This document shows positions 14,124-30,100 of a stretch of 64,000 nt of DNA, in pieces. A program made the translations under genes and the position numbers. The stretch comes from Oxyruncus cristatus (Eukaryota > Chordata > Aves > Passeriformes > Cotingidae). Positions within the stretch are counted from its first letter, which is position 1, and every line of letters starts with the position of its first letter. Below the pieces are notes generated by a model. The model saw only the letters and a program-made list of their open reading frames with translations. It did no database searches and was not told the DNA's origin. The stretch lies in the NCBI GenBank assembly GCA_013399855.1, contig VXAY01003150.1, forward strand, positions 2,761,261 through 2,825,260, written 5' to 3'.

Positions 14124-14261
14124 GAGGAGCCGGCTCCAGCCGTGCAGGGCCGGAGGTCATCGCTCAGCGGGGTGTGTTACCTCACCATGGGCCTCCTCGT
14201 GCTGCTCCTGGGCCTGGTCTTCGCGTCGATGTACGTGTACAGATACTTCTTCATCACCCAG
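14124..14261 (+). CDS. ITM2C: ITM2C exon 2: end of cytosolic tail and transmembrane segment
   Basis: Integral membrane protein 2C (BRI3) is a type II membrane protein of the secretory pathway and neurons, reported to bind APP and to limit its processing. This exon has 138 bases, or 46 codons, in phase 0 at both ends. It is bounded by TTTTTCCTGGCAG on the left and GTAGGA on the right. It encodes the last basic stretch of the cytosolic tail (GRRSS), then a hydrophobic segment from about VCYLTMG through GLVFASMYVY, ending RYFFITQ. That pattern of signal anchor followed by YRYFF fits ITM2C better than ITM2A or ITM2B, which have KYF at this point. The exon has no start codon of its own in the family's usual place, so an upstream exon is required. 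An internal methionine lies within the membrane segment and is unlikely to be used for initiation. Confidence 0.93.
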
Positions 14262-16194
14262 GTAGGAGACAGTTGGGAGGGGCTTTTGGCTTATCAGCCT
14301 GAGCAGCCAGACGAGCTGCTCCAGCCTTGGGAAGAGGTGATGCTGGGTTTTTCTGTCCTGCACAGACAAGGCATTTCTAAGGTGGTAGGTTCAGGCTCAC
14401 CTCCATCCCCCCTGCCCGGAAGGGCAGTCTGAAAGATTCCAAAAATCCTCTTCTTCCCCTCCCTTGTGGCTTTGGTTTGCCCCCTTTTTTTTTTTTTTTT
14501 AACTCCATAAAAATATCCTGCCAGTTCTACCTTTTAAACCTAGTCACTGCTGTCAGGGGTAGCAGTCTGAAAGCATGGCTTGTTGTGAGAGGAGAGCAAG
14601 CCTGGAGAGAGCAAGGGAGAGTGCAGGCAAAGGAACAGCTTTTTGCAGTAGGCTTTTTAGGCTTTAGCACAGCAAAACTCTGTAGGTGTAACAAAAATAG
14701 GTGCTGCTATTAATAAAGCAAGCAGAGAAGTAAAGTGTGAGTGGGAGATGGTACAGAACATAAGCACTCGACCTCCATTAAACTCAGCACCTTTTCTGCC
14801 CCATAGTCTTGGCAAAGCCTGGCTTGGCTGAGGCGCTGGGCTGGCAGCGTTGTGGTGGATCAGAACAGAGGGAATGAGATAGGGCAGAGCTGCTTTTTAA
14901 GGAGGAAACTGCTGAGCTTTGGCTTGCTGAGAGTGTAGCCAAGAAACCCCAAAGCACTGAGTTGCACTGATGCCCTTGTTCTGCTGTGGAGTGGCTATTA
15001 GTGAATGAGTTCTCCCAGGACCGCTGCTGCCTTCATCTCCGTAGCCAGCACTTATCCTCTCAGCAATGTAATCATTTATATACTCCTTTCTCCATGAATT
15101 TCCTTGCTGTCAAATTAATTTGCAGTCTTTGTTTCAAGACTCATCAGCGCTTTATTACCCGTTCCCATTTTTACCTGATCTGGAAGCCCTGCGACAGCTG
15201 TAGGGCTGCTCTACCCCGGCACGCACTGCTGTGTCACTGTGGTCACAGCCTGTTGGAGGGCTTTTGGTGCAGCCACTTCCTTATGAGAAGAAGCCCTGGC
15301 ACTGAGAGAAAGTTGTCAACCCAGTTATAGACAGCACTCAGTCCATCCCCCAGCCAATAACCCGCCTTGGACCGTGCTGCACGGCTCTGAGAGACACCCA
15401 ACAGACCACTTGGGGCCACCTGCTGTCACCCCAACTGCCTGTCTGTGATACCAAGTGGCAACTTTTATCCAGTCACATGGGAAAGCCCATTCAGCATGGT
15501 CAGAGATGCTTTGGAGACAGAAGCAACAGGGCCTTCATGTCTCAGTCTCTCGTGGCTGCTGTCTGTCCCTGTGATCCTCGTGCTCTAACTTGATCACTCA
15601 CCCTGCGTTAGCTTTCTTGCCCATACCTTGTGCTTCTGGAGAATCACAGAATGGTTTGGGTTGGAAGGAACCTTAAAGATCATCTAGTTCCAACTGCGCT
15701 GTCATGGGCAGGAACACGTTTCACTGTTGCTCAGAGAGCAACAGCTCCTGTTTTGCTGTGAGGCAAAGCCACTTTGTTTTGCTGCATTTGCCACATCCAA
15801 GCTACAAGTGCCTTTAGAAATTATGCTCTGCTCCCCCCAGCCTTATATGCCTTCTGTAGAAAAATGCAGTTACTGGGAGCCATGGCTATGGAGGGACATG
15901 AACAAATTTAAGAGCCTGCAGGCTGTCAGTTTGCCTTTCTGAATTACTTCTTGTGAAATCCCAAAGGCAATTCTTTATTCCTATTGGACCTGGCTAGCAT
16001 GAAGTGAGACGTGGTCATTTCACAAGGGTGTTTTGCGCTGTCCTGATCAAGGACGTTCAGTGGTAAAAAGGCTGATCTCGGAATACCTTCAAGCACCTGT
16101 TTCACCCAGGGGGGATGCATTTCTTCCCGTGTTTGCTGTAGCTGGGTGTGGGGGGTGGCTGTGTTGTACCCCTGCCTGGGTCTTGTCCCCACAG
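14262..16194 (+). other. ITM2C: ITM2C intron 2
   Basis: A phase 0 GT-AG intron of about 1.9 kb. It contains a T-run near 14485-14500 and one CR1 LINE 3' fragment on the opposite strand near 15640. No exon or RNA gene is visible. Confidence 0.85.
15640..15742 (-). repeat. CR1 LINE 3'-end fragment, antisense to ITM2C
   Basis: The stretch starting AATCACAGAATGGTTTGGGT, continuing through AAAGATCATCTAGTTCCAAC and CATGGGCAGGAACAC, is the reverse complement of the well-known 3' end of avian CR1 retrotransposons. It is truncated and diverged; the usual GACCAGG piece before GTTGCTCAGAG is damaged. Being 5'-truncated is normal for CR1. It is the best single indicator that the DNA is avian. No target-site duplication was obvious. 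Confidence 0.92.
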
Positions 16195-16383
16195 CTGCCC
16201 CGTGAGAGCGTGTTCCACTGCGGTGTCCTCTACGAAGACTCGCTGTACTCGCCGTTCAAAGGGCAGCTGGAGCTGCACGAAGACGTCAAGATTTACATCG
16301 AGGACAACTACGAGCAAATCAACGTCCCACTGCCCCAGTTTGGAGGGAGTGACCCTGCGGATATCATCCATGATTTCCAGAGA
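16195..16383 (+). CDS. ITM2C: ITM2C exon 3: luminal linker and start of BRICHOS region
   Basis: This exon has 189 bases, or 63 codons, phase 0 at both ends, with acceptor TTGTCCCCACAG and donor GTAAGG. It encodes the luminal segment after the membrane anchor: FHCGVLYEDSL, an acidic stretch including LELHEDVKIYIEDNYEQ, then INVPLPQFGG and DPADIIHDFQR. These blocks are hallmark ITM2-family sequence, with the proline-containing PxPQFGG turn and the DPADIIHDF box leading into the BRICHOS domain. BRICHOS folds against the C-terminal peptide and is thought to chaperone it. No frameshift or missing residue was seen. Confidence 0.95.
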
Positions 16384-20391
<4,008 letters not shown>

Positions 20392-20542
20392 AAAGGGACA
20401 TACCTGCCTCAGACATACATCATCCAGGAGGAGATGATCGCCACCGAGCACGTCAGTGACATGGAGCAGCTCGGCTCCTTCATCTACCGCCTGTGCAGCG
20501 GCAAGGAGACCTACCGGCTGAAGCGGCGGAGCGTGCGGAAAC
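20392..20542 (+). CDS. ITM2C: ITM2C exon 5: end of BRICHOS and basic processing region
   Basis: This exon has 151 bases, starting in phase 0 and ending in phase 1, with acceptor CATTTCAG and donor GTGAGA. It encodes KGTYLPQTYIIQEEM, then TEHVSDMEQLGSFIYRLC and SGKETYRLKRRSVRK. The cysteine in YRLC is the second conserved BRICHOS cysteine and should form a disulfide with DKCYV from exon 4. The exon ends in a dense basic run leading to the proprotein-convertase site, completed by exon 6. The final base is the first base of an arginine codon split by the intron. Confidence 0.95.
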
Positions 20543-21796
20543 GTGAGAGCCTTGCCTTCTCCTCACTCGCTTCCCCCCACCCCCATCACAATCATATTTT
20601 GGCTGGTCGAGCCACACCAACCTCTTCGTGGCAAGAAGGGGCTCTCCCTGTGGGTGTAAGCTTTTGAGGTGTTTCCCACCCAGTTGGTCTCAACGCAGAG
20701 CTGGGATGACGCTGCTGGGGATGGTGCCGGCTGCTGTGTTTCTGTTGTCTGTCAGCCTGGTGGAAACACTGGGAGAATGGTTGCAGGAGCCAGCAATTCA
20801 TTTACATGTGGGCTCCTGGGGCTGAACTAATAGCGGTGCTGTTGGGAACCATTTGGGAAATTTCCCTAATGGAGGCTCCCACTTCATGGCAGCTATTCAG
20901 AGCAGATTAGATCTGCAAATTGCCTTTAATTAATTGCTAATAATATGGTAAACATTATGAGGAGGGAACATTGGACTGTGTTAAAATGATTTTATGGAAA
21001 TCAGCAGTATGGATCTTATATACAAATGGTAATATTGCTGCAAAAAGCTCCTTAACATCAGTACTTGTGTTTATTTGTTTTTAGATACTGGTGTAAAGGC
21101 TCACCTGAAAAATGAATCTTTAGTCAGTTTGGATTTGAATCTCTGGGGGAGCTGCAGGGTGCAGAAGTCACCATGGCTGTGGTTCGTGGCGCTTTCCCAG
21201 CGGGAGCTGCTCTGATGTGCAGCAGCTGCTGGGGCACTGACTGCTGGTCTCGTGGAGCCCTGGCACATTCCTGGTTGTCATCAGGGCACCACTGGGTTTG
21301 CTCTAAGAGTGGAGTAGCTGCCTGGCAGAGCGGCACAGACTTGAGGTTCTGCAGTTTAAGGGCATGGGGGAAGTATTTCTTGCTTTCCATAGTGGCTAAG
21401 GCCATGGCAGGATCAGTGTGTGCAGGGATACAAACAGCCGGGGGGAAGTGACTATTTTAAGCCCTCCTTGGCTGCATTCAGGGCTGTGCTCTGTACCAGC
21501 CTGTGGCTTCTGCTGGTTTCTTGAGGCTTTCTGGTCTCTGATATAACACTGAGATGCTGTCAGCTGAAAACCAGTTGTTTTCAGCCCATGGCATCTCTTA
21601 ATGCAGGACTATGGCCCAGAGAACATGGTTTTTCTTCCTAAGACCAGATAATGTTGCTTTCCATATGGGATGTGTTGTTCCTGCACTTGAGTGCTCAGCA
21701 GTTTTATCTCATCTGCTTTCTTTCCCCTCCTTGCTTCAGTTCCCAGAGATTATCATTTGTTGATTCTCCTCTCTCCTCTCTTTAAATCACTTCTAG
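20543..21796 (+). other. ITM2C: ITM2C intron 5
   Basis: A phase 1 GT-AG intron of about 1.25 kb. Around 20885-20965 it has an AT-rich, homeodomain-like motif cluster that could be a conserved element, discussed in the findings. No further exon is visible. Confidence 0.88.
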
Positions 21797-21888
21797 GTAT
21801 CAGTCGCCGTGAGGCTGGAAACTGCCATCGCATTCGTCACTTTGAAAACACTTTTGTGGTCGAAACTGTTATCTGCCAGAAGTCATGA
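21797..21888 (+). CDS. ITM2C: ITM2C exon 6: C-terminal furin-released peptide and stop
   Basis: The last coding exon has 92 bases including TGA at 21886-21888, with acceptor CACTTCTAG. Joined to the split arginine codon it reads RISRREAGNC, then HRIRHFENTFVVETVICQKS. In this family a dibasic site before GLU-ALA is cleaved by furin-like enzymes, releasing a peptide of about 25 residues. Here the site is RR rather than the KR of the mammalian protein. The two cysteines of the released peptide are present. The last three residues (QKS) and the HR pair after NC differ from the mammalian form. With the visible exons giving 226 residues, a first exon of about 40 codons would reach the family's usual 260-270. 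Confidence 0.95.
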
Positions 21889-24182
21889 AGCCACTCTCCA
21901 GATGTAACCTTCCGTGGCTTTGCTTGCACACACATGCACACACATGCTCTCAGCCCCCTCTTTAGACATGGTAATCTGGCTACTTTTTATACTCCCCCCT
22001 GGCTTGTGCAGCTCTAACCTCTTGGGTCCACTGTGGCCTCCTCTCTCCCTGCTACCTACCTGAGACATTTGCTGGGCTTAAATTTACACAGTGGTCAAAG
22101 ATAACCTGGGAGTAGATGCAGTTTTTTCCACACACCACAGGATATGGGAATCTCTTTTAGGGGCAGATTTGGGTAGAAGGGATGTCTGAGAAATAGGAGC
22201 ACTAGAAATAGGTGTTTTTTTCCTGCCTGAGCAGTTTCAGGCTGGAATAGTGCTCTGAGGCTGCCTTGGCACCAGGACAGGGGGTGTATGAATGGGAAGG
22301 ATTGCCATTTTGATACTGATGTAATGACCTAAAATGTGTAACCAGATGCACTTAGGAGAAGAATAGTTGTGAGGCAATCTGGAAAGCGCAGCAGAGGGAA
22401 CGTTTCTGCCCAAACCGTGCTGTGGTGGTCCCAGTTTGCTGTGTGCTGTCCCCCTGAAGACCAGATTTTCAAACACTGAAAGCCACTATGTGTTGTTTCT
22501 GTGACTGGCCCCTGCACTCACCTGTCACCCCATCTTCTCCTGAACGTGGCTAAGTGTGACCCACTGAGCAATGCACGGTGGGTTCAGGGTGGGCAGCAGG
22601 ACAGGGCAAGGGGCAGTGAGGAGGGCTGGGACTGACACAAGTGACACAGCATGTCCCTGCTCTCCAGCCCAAAGCAGAGGGTGAAGTGCAAGGCTCTGTA
22701 GCCCTTTCTCTAACACACAACTGCAGCTGCTGTGGGTCCTGGGCAGAGCTGCTGTCACTTTGCCTGAGTAGATAGAGGTGATCTTTTGATGCAAGGTGCC
22801 AAAGCCCCACTGATGTGCCATCTATAGGCTGGGGCTGCAGGTGGAGCCCTGTGTTTGTCCTGGCCAACTCTGTGTGCCTGAGAGGGCGAGTTGTGTTCAC
22901 ACAGGTCTGTCTTCCTGCATTGTTGAGATCCCGTCTGTGTGTGGATGAGCTGCCATGCCCACAAATGAAGTGTCAGCAGCAGAACTGGGAGTTACTGGCA
23001 AGTGGAGAAGCAGCTTTTTGGAATCTCTTTTTTTAACAGAGTGTGTCTTCTTGTATAACTTTTCTGATGAAAGCTGTTTTGATAGCAATTACTGTAATCC
23101 AGCTGTGTATCACATTATCTGCAGGCACCATTGTAATACAGATATTGATACAAGGCTAGATTCAGCTGATCAATATACTGAAGGAAAACTGTGTGAACAA
23201 AACTGCATTTCTATTGGTGATCAGACAGAAGAATTGCAGAGTAATTAAATATTCTTCCCTCTCTTCCATAAATATAGTTAAAACTAATTAGGTTCTTGAA
23301 AGGCAGGCAGTTTTTTGACTTGAAAGAAGGGGGTGAGTTTCAACTTGGCACATTCTTGTTAATTGGTTTCCAGCAAATCTGGACTTGCTCACCATCTGTT
23401 GAAATGAGCTTGTTGTTTCAGAAGAGGAAGGATAAAGTAAATGCAAGTACAATCATTAACTCAGCAGAACCAAAAAAAAAAGTGAATATACTTTAAACTT
23501 TGAAGTAGTAATACTATGAGTTAATTATGTGAAAACAAAACAGGATCCTAGCATGGTCATGCAATGCAATAGGAATTAGTATATCCTTAGAGGCTGAGAA
23601 TTTATTTTTTATATAAACATGAACTCTTAAGTAGTAGAGGATGACACATTGGTTTCATTCTGCTTTAAGCTTGATGTAAAATGAAGAATTATGTGCACTT
23701 CATGCAGGGTGGTAAGGAAGGTTTCCCACTGCCAGAGGGGTGTTTACTTCTCTAGCATTGTGTTTTTCCAGCTATAACTTGCTGTTTGCCCCAACCTTTA
23801 ACTGCCAAGAAGATGACAAGAAGTGGGTCAGAGAATTGGTTCACTTAATGGAAGTGCTGCAAACTGGTAAATTTAAGCTCTGCGTTTCTCTTCATTTCTA
23901 GAAACCTAAGCCTGCACTCAGGTGAGCATACAGACCTTTTTCCCCTTCCTTCTGATTCTGCATGATTTAACTGGTCATTGAATATGCTAACTCTGTGCAA
24001 CCCCACAGCTGTAAGGACAAACCTCAGTTCTTTAAGGTGAACTCATGTGGTCCCTGTTTCATAGGATGAGAATGCAGTTGTCTAGAAAGAAAACATAAGA
24101 TGCTTTGTATATTTTGTCTGGTAGGACTCTTACTTCTTAGGAAAAACCCGTGGGATAATAAAATCTTTTACCTCTGATATGT
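21889..24182 (+). other. ITM2C: Probable ITM2C 3' UTR
   Basis: Noncoding sequence follows the ITM2C stop. Two poly(A) signals are plausible: ATTAAA at 23244 and AATAAA at 24157. Only the second is followed by a good GT-rich element, so the 3' UTR may be about 2.3 kb. Open frames inside, such as 22955-23248, look like chance. The 3' boundary is inferred. Confidence 0.5.
24157..24162 (+). terminator. ITM2C: Candidate ITM2C poly(A) signal AATAAA
   Basis: AATAAA is followed about 25-40 bases later by GTGTGTTTGTTTGG at 24188-24201, the expected position and composition of a downstream GT-rich cleavage element. It is the best-formed poly(A) site after the ITM2C stop codon. Confidence 0.55.
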
Positions 24183-27100
24183 GAAGCGTGTGTTTGTTTG
24201 GAATGAGAAGCACGTGCCCTCCATAGAGCTTCCACTTTGCTCCTGGAAGGCAGCAGCTGGGCTGCCCTGGAGGGTCCAGCCCGGTGGCATCGTGGAGCTG
24301 GGCAGTGGGAGGGTGCTGCAGGAGGGGTGCTCTTCCCCACAGTGATGGGAATGCTGGATGGGGACAGGACTGAGCAGCCTGCTGGGGAGCCTGCCCGTGC
24401 CTCCAGGCTCTGTAGGACTCTTCCCCTGTCCTTGCACATCCCTGACAGACCCAAGGGCAGCCCGCAGGGGAAGTTGCTGCTGAGGTCTGTGCAGCAGCAA
24501 GATACCTCTGCTGCTGGGGTGGCGAGTGGACGTTTGATCCATGTGCTCAGCCTTGCCCCTCCAGCTGCTGGATTTCTACACAGACATGTGCCTGTCTGGT
24601 TTGACCTAAGCCTGCTGTTGCCTTCTGGCTGTCCAGCTTTGGGGGACTTCTCTTCTTACTGTACACAGCAGTAGGGGTGCCTTAACACTCTCCCGAGCTT
24701 TCTCTCCCAGTATTTTATCCTTTTGGGAGGGAAGTGTCAGAATATTTTTTCCTGAACTCGACTGTTCCTCTTTCCACAGTTAGTCTCTGGTCAGTCAGGG
24801 AGGAAGTTCCTGTTTTGCTTGTTACAGTCATTTTTGCTGCATTTTGCATTTAGTTCTTCAGCATCTGGGTGCTCTCTCCATCCTGGGGGTTCTGGTGAAG
24901 GGAGCTGCATCTTACAGTAACTGTGTCTGCCAAAGCCTGGGCTGGCCCAGGCAGCTCTGCCTGACAACCCTCTTTTTCCCTCAGCTCTGGGCTGAGGAAG
25001 GAACTTTGCACCACCCTGAGGGGAACCTGACCCCTTCAGACATGCCTTTTGAAGGCTGAAATGCTGATACTAAGAATGTGACTGATACATTTCAGTAAAT
25101 CTAATTAACAGCAAGTCAGTCACCTGGAGACTTGTTCTCTACAAAGAAAACCAGCTCATATTGTGAAACTTTTTTTTTTTTTCAAATTTCCCTCTTTGTT
25201 CAGTTTTTCATTTCCTGAGGCTGTTTTCATTGCTCCTTGCTCTTAGGAAACTTACTTTAATTCAGTTCTACTTCCTAATCTTGCTCACACTCTGGCAGAA
25301 GGCTGCTTTATTTGATTGAATGGTGCCACATTAAAAAGCTTGGCAATAAAACCTGCTTTAGGAGGACTGCATGACAGCTGAAACCCTAAGATATGGGTCA
25401 CTGTGAGAGTGGCTGGCAACTAATATAATTTACTTTCTAATACTTGCATATTGCAGTCTGGCTCAGAGGCTGTTGTTTAGCTGTGCCAGGCAGTGCTCAA
25501 TACGTCAAAGTTTTGGTCTAACTGTAAGAGCATCTGGACTTCTTAAAAAAAAACGTGCTGGAAACCTATTAACTTAGCAGTTGAGGGGAGGAACCTCAGT
25601 GTCTCCTCTAAAACATAAATGAACTCTTTATTTGTCACAAGTCTTCTGCGGCTACATTTATAGTCCAGTCCCTTGCCATGAAGTGCAGCCCATTGGGATC
25701 TCCGCAGCCTTGGGAACTGACTACAGCCCAACATAAACAGCTATCTGGTGTATTATGCTGATGCCAAGCTAATGAAAGCCTGTTCTGTCTCTTATACGTG
25801 CTTATGTATGTGCCTTAGGATGTACAAGTTGTTCCCAAGCATTTTGCTGCCATTGTTCAGAGTTCCGCCCGTGACATTATGAGTGTAAATGTTGTGGGTG
25901 ATTCCATGGCTTCCCAGAGAAAAAAAGGCATGTTTGGGCAGCTATGTAATCAACAAAAACAGCTTCTCAGGTTGGTGTCCCAGATCTCATTTCTTGCTCT
26001 TTTTGGCAAGTGCAATTCCTGGTGGGGGCATTTGTGTCCTGGTGGAATCACTGGGGTGCTGCAGGGAATGTTTTCTGGATTAAATGAACAGAAAGCAGTT
26101 TGAGGGGAGAGGGTCTCTAACACCTATGGGTTGAGCTTTACTGAATATTTTCAGCTAACAAATCGTAGTGTAAAAAGGTGGGTGGAAGCAGCTAAACTTC
26201 CTGATGTTAAGCTGAAGCATTTGTTTTATTATTTTAGTAATTAGGTTATTATGTCTTGTTTTGAAACAATTTTTTCCTAAAAATGATGAATTAAAATGGT
26301 CAAGTGACATGGGAAAAATGAAATGCTGTTGGTTTGGTGTTAAACATTTATGTTGACCAAAATGTCTACAAAACAAGTGTCCAGTCTTACTTGCCAGCAG
26401 GGCCTAAGGAGACTGAAAATGCTACTGGAGCTTGAAGCGATGTTTGGACCATCCAACTTGTCCTACTTAATTTAGGAGCCTTTGATTCCTAGAGAGTAAT
26501 GGCATCTCTAGAGAATGCCTTTGATTGCTCAGTTTAGGAGTTCCTGCATAGCTGAGTCTCCTGAGCTAGGCAGTGTGGACACCCTTGTTTGCCAGATATT
26601 TTAAATGACTCCCATTTTTTAAAACGAGACTGACTTTAGGACAGGGTGTGAAAAGCTGTTGCTTTTCCTCTCTGCTGTGTACACAACCCCCTGTATGCTG
26701 GAAATTTGTGCTTCTCTGCCTGAGAGTAGATCTGCTTCCTCTGGAGCACCACTGGCTCTGACTTGCTGTGTCTGCAGGTGAGGAGGTAAGTGCTGAGCAG
26801 AAACGTGCTGGCTTGTGGCTGCTGCTTTTGGTCTCTGATGTGTCTGAGGAAAATCTTGGAGCCTCCTCCACAGCAGCTTCAGCTGATCACCAAGTGACCT
26901 TTCCTATCCCCATAGTCTTCTTTTGTATAGTCCCTTTTCCACGGGGTCCTCCCAGCTCACAGGTGGGTGTCATGGGACAGCTTTCCCCACTGCAGGGGAA
27001 CATCCAAAGCAGAGCAGGGAGGTGCAGCACATCCCAGAGCCTCGGCCCCTGCCCTGAGCCATCTGTCCCGGGGCTCTCACTGGTGGCCTGTGGAGGCAGC

Positions 27101-30100
27101 AGGAGGGTGCTGCAGAGCTGATATAACATGTAAGGCAGCCTTGCCTCTGGGACTGATTCTATAGGCTTGGGCACCTCTTGTGTAGGCAGGTCACATTGGA
27201 GGCCAGGCAGGAGCTGGGTGCAGCAGGCAGGAAGAGCACATGGGTGGAGGGGCTGCTTGACAGCTACCAGCACTTTAACTCCTTCTCTCTTATTAAAATC
27301 TTCGAAGAAATGGGTGGGTTGAAGAATCAAGGATAAGCTGTTTCCTTAAGTTTACTGAAAAAATGCGCTCTGGGAGTGTTATTATTCATGGCGAATATGG
27401 AAGGTGTTTGTGCCAGCTCTAATTAACTGTTCTTGCTAGCACAAAGATGTTCTCCAGTGAAAGTCAGTACGTTACTCTATTCATTTGGATTAATTAATGT
27501 GAAAAGGCCAAGTATGTAATTTCGTACTTGAACTTTTAGATCCATATTTGAATTGAATTGAAATCAGGTTATGCAATGATTGAATATTCCCCGGTTTGAG
27601 GGGGGAAAGAAGTTTCAAAAAAGAAGACAACTTAATGGTGAAGAAAACCTCTGAAATTAAAATTTGTCTTCTTTTCATGAGATTTCACTAGGATGTCACT
27701 CCGTTCCCCCAATTGTTATTCATGGAGTAACTTGTTCTCAGTAAAGTAACAGGGAAGGCTTTGTATTAGGCCTCGATTCATTTCTCCCCCTTTTCAGATG
27801 GTGATTATGTGATTGCCACTGCTAGAACAGCAGTCACTCCTCATGAGTCATTCTCCCTTCTCCAAAAATTGGTGCATGTAAAACTCAAAGAAGCAGCTAT
27901 AAGCTGACTTGTTCTGGTACTGTGGGTACACAGAGCTGCCATCTGAAAATGCCTCTGTGTCAGCAGTGTTGTCAGAGCAATACCTTCTGCAGAGGGTTTG
28001 GGGGGTGCAGCCTGCCCCTGAGCCTTGGGTACCTTCTGCAGTGTGGCTGGGTCTGATGGAAATGAGGAGGTCTGGGAAGTGCCTGTGGGTGAGTGGGCAG
28101 TCACTTAGCAATGCACATCATGAAGAAATTTGGCAGGCTGGATTTGAGAAATAAAAGACTTAGAGCTCAGTGTAATTAAACCAGCAGGACCATGTTAATG
28201 GTCTCTCTGGGGGTGTACTGGAAAATATAGACCAATGTTACCCTTTAGAGAGAGGGTTGGACCTGACACAGCTTTGGTTTGGGTCTTTAAGTGCTGAAAG
28301 TAGCAGCTTTAGACAGCATTTCATGACTTGGTGGAGTCCAGTTTGGTCTCTAAATGGACCGATCATTTTGTAGGTCAAGTATTTTGGAACAGCCCAGTAA
28401 ACCGTTGTGGTGTTGTTATACAAGCTAAGAATAAACACTGGAGGTCACTACAAAAACATCCCCCAAAAAAGCCCAGGATGGAATAAACCATGCACAGACA
28501 CCCACATGTACAGGCTGGATTTGCAATGAGTTGTGACTGGCTTTGCAATGGCCACCTGCAGCCCCAGCTCCTAGGGAGGGAGGCAGGGGAGGTTGTGTGG
28601 GTTGGCAGACCCACGCTGCCAGTTTGCTCCTGTCACAGGTTGTGCAGCTGATTGCTTTTGGTTTTGTAATGACTTCAGGAAGATCCCAGAGTGAGATAGG
28701 ACTGTCAGACCAACTGTGGGGAGAGAGAGCCGGGCAGGGGGGCTCAGTGTTTTGGACTGGATGCTGGTTCCAAACTTCTTGTCCTTCCCCAGCAGTACTG
28801 AAGGGGGAGGAATACTCCCTGCATTCTAAGGAACTTTGAGCATATATTCCAAATGCCCCTCTGGATGTGGCATGGTGTGCAGGCAGCTTGCCCTACATAG
28901 GCCACATACCACAAGGGGTTGCAGCAGAATGCCTCCGAGGCTGGCCATGGGGTATGAAGTGGTAACACAATCTCCTCCTGAAAAACTAACAGCACGCCCA
29001 GCTATTGAGCAATGCTGGAAAAATCCCACGGCACCACACTCAGCACCTGTCTGTGCACAGGTCCCTGTGATGTGAATGTGGCAGACACGGAGCAGGCAAT
29101 GAATGTGCCTGGGAACAGCAAACAGGTGATTTGCCACTCCATCGCTGGGAGTAAATGTTTAAAGGTGTTGTGTTTCCCTTTGTGTGCAGCGTGGTTGTGA
29201 AACTGTTCCCCAAGTCGGGGTCTGGGTCAGGGCAAATGGTGAACAGCAGCTGTTTGGAGCAGACTGTTGCATTTGCCTCTGTCATGCTGGATGGTGAATG
29301 TTGGGAATGAGCAGTGAGCCCCATCCAAAGCCCTGGCACCTTGGCTGGCTATGTGCTGCCTCCCTTGCCTGCTGGCCACAGAGCCTTAAAGACCCTTAAG
29401 TAGGTCTTTATCAAGCACTTAGTTGTATTTTGGGGACAGCTGCCTGTTCAGAGGGTCACAGCTGTCAGTCTTGCCTCTGCTTGAGCCCAGGCTTCCAGCC
29501 TGGGCAGGAAATGTGGGCCAATTAAGTATATTCTGTCTCCTGCCCTATTTTAATCTCCATTCAGTTGAAGACATCTAGGTCCCTGGCACTGCCAGGAGGG
29601 GCTCCTCGCTGGGCAGCAGCAGGCTGAGGAAAAAGAATTGCCTGATCAAAGTGCTTTGAGAAGCATTTTGCTGTGTTTGGAAAGGAGGCATTTAAAACTG
29701 ACACTCGTCCACCTCTCCAAGAAAAATGAATGCTACAGAAGTACAGACAGTTGCAATGTAGCTTGAGCCCCTCTGAAGCGTGAAGCAGGTTTGCAATAAG
29801 CCTTTTGGACCATCTCTTTCTAAGCTTTGTGTCAGCTTTAAAAAAACATTTGAGTTAAGATGTCGTGGATAGAAAAGTTTGTTCTTTCTCCCTGACCAAG
29901 TATTTTAGTGTTCGCCCATGAAACGCGTGAGAAAACAATGATGAAACTCAAACCGAGTTGCCTTTGTAACAGCAGGTACCAAATATCAAATGGCTGGTTG
30001 AAATGTTAAGTTGGGAGAGGAAGACACAGCAATTCTCTAATGAGGTTTGCAAACGAAATGCACTTTGCTTTCATTCAGTGCTTTTGGTGAAGTTGTTTAA

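Noticed and set aside
22955..23248. 97-codon frame within the ITM2C 3' UTR
   Set aside because: No start context or similarity recognised; it lies in probable 3' UTR.
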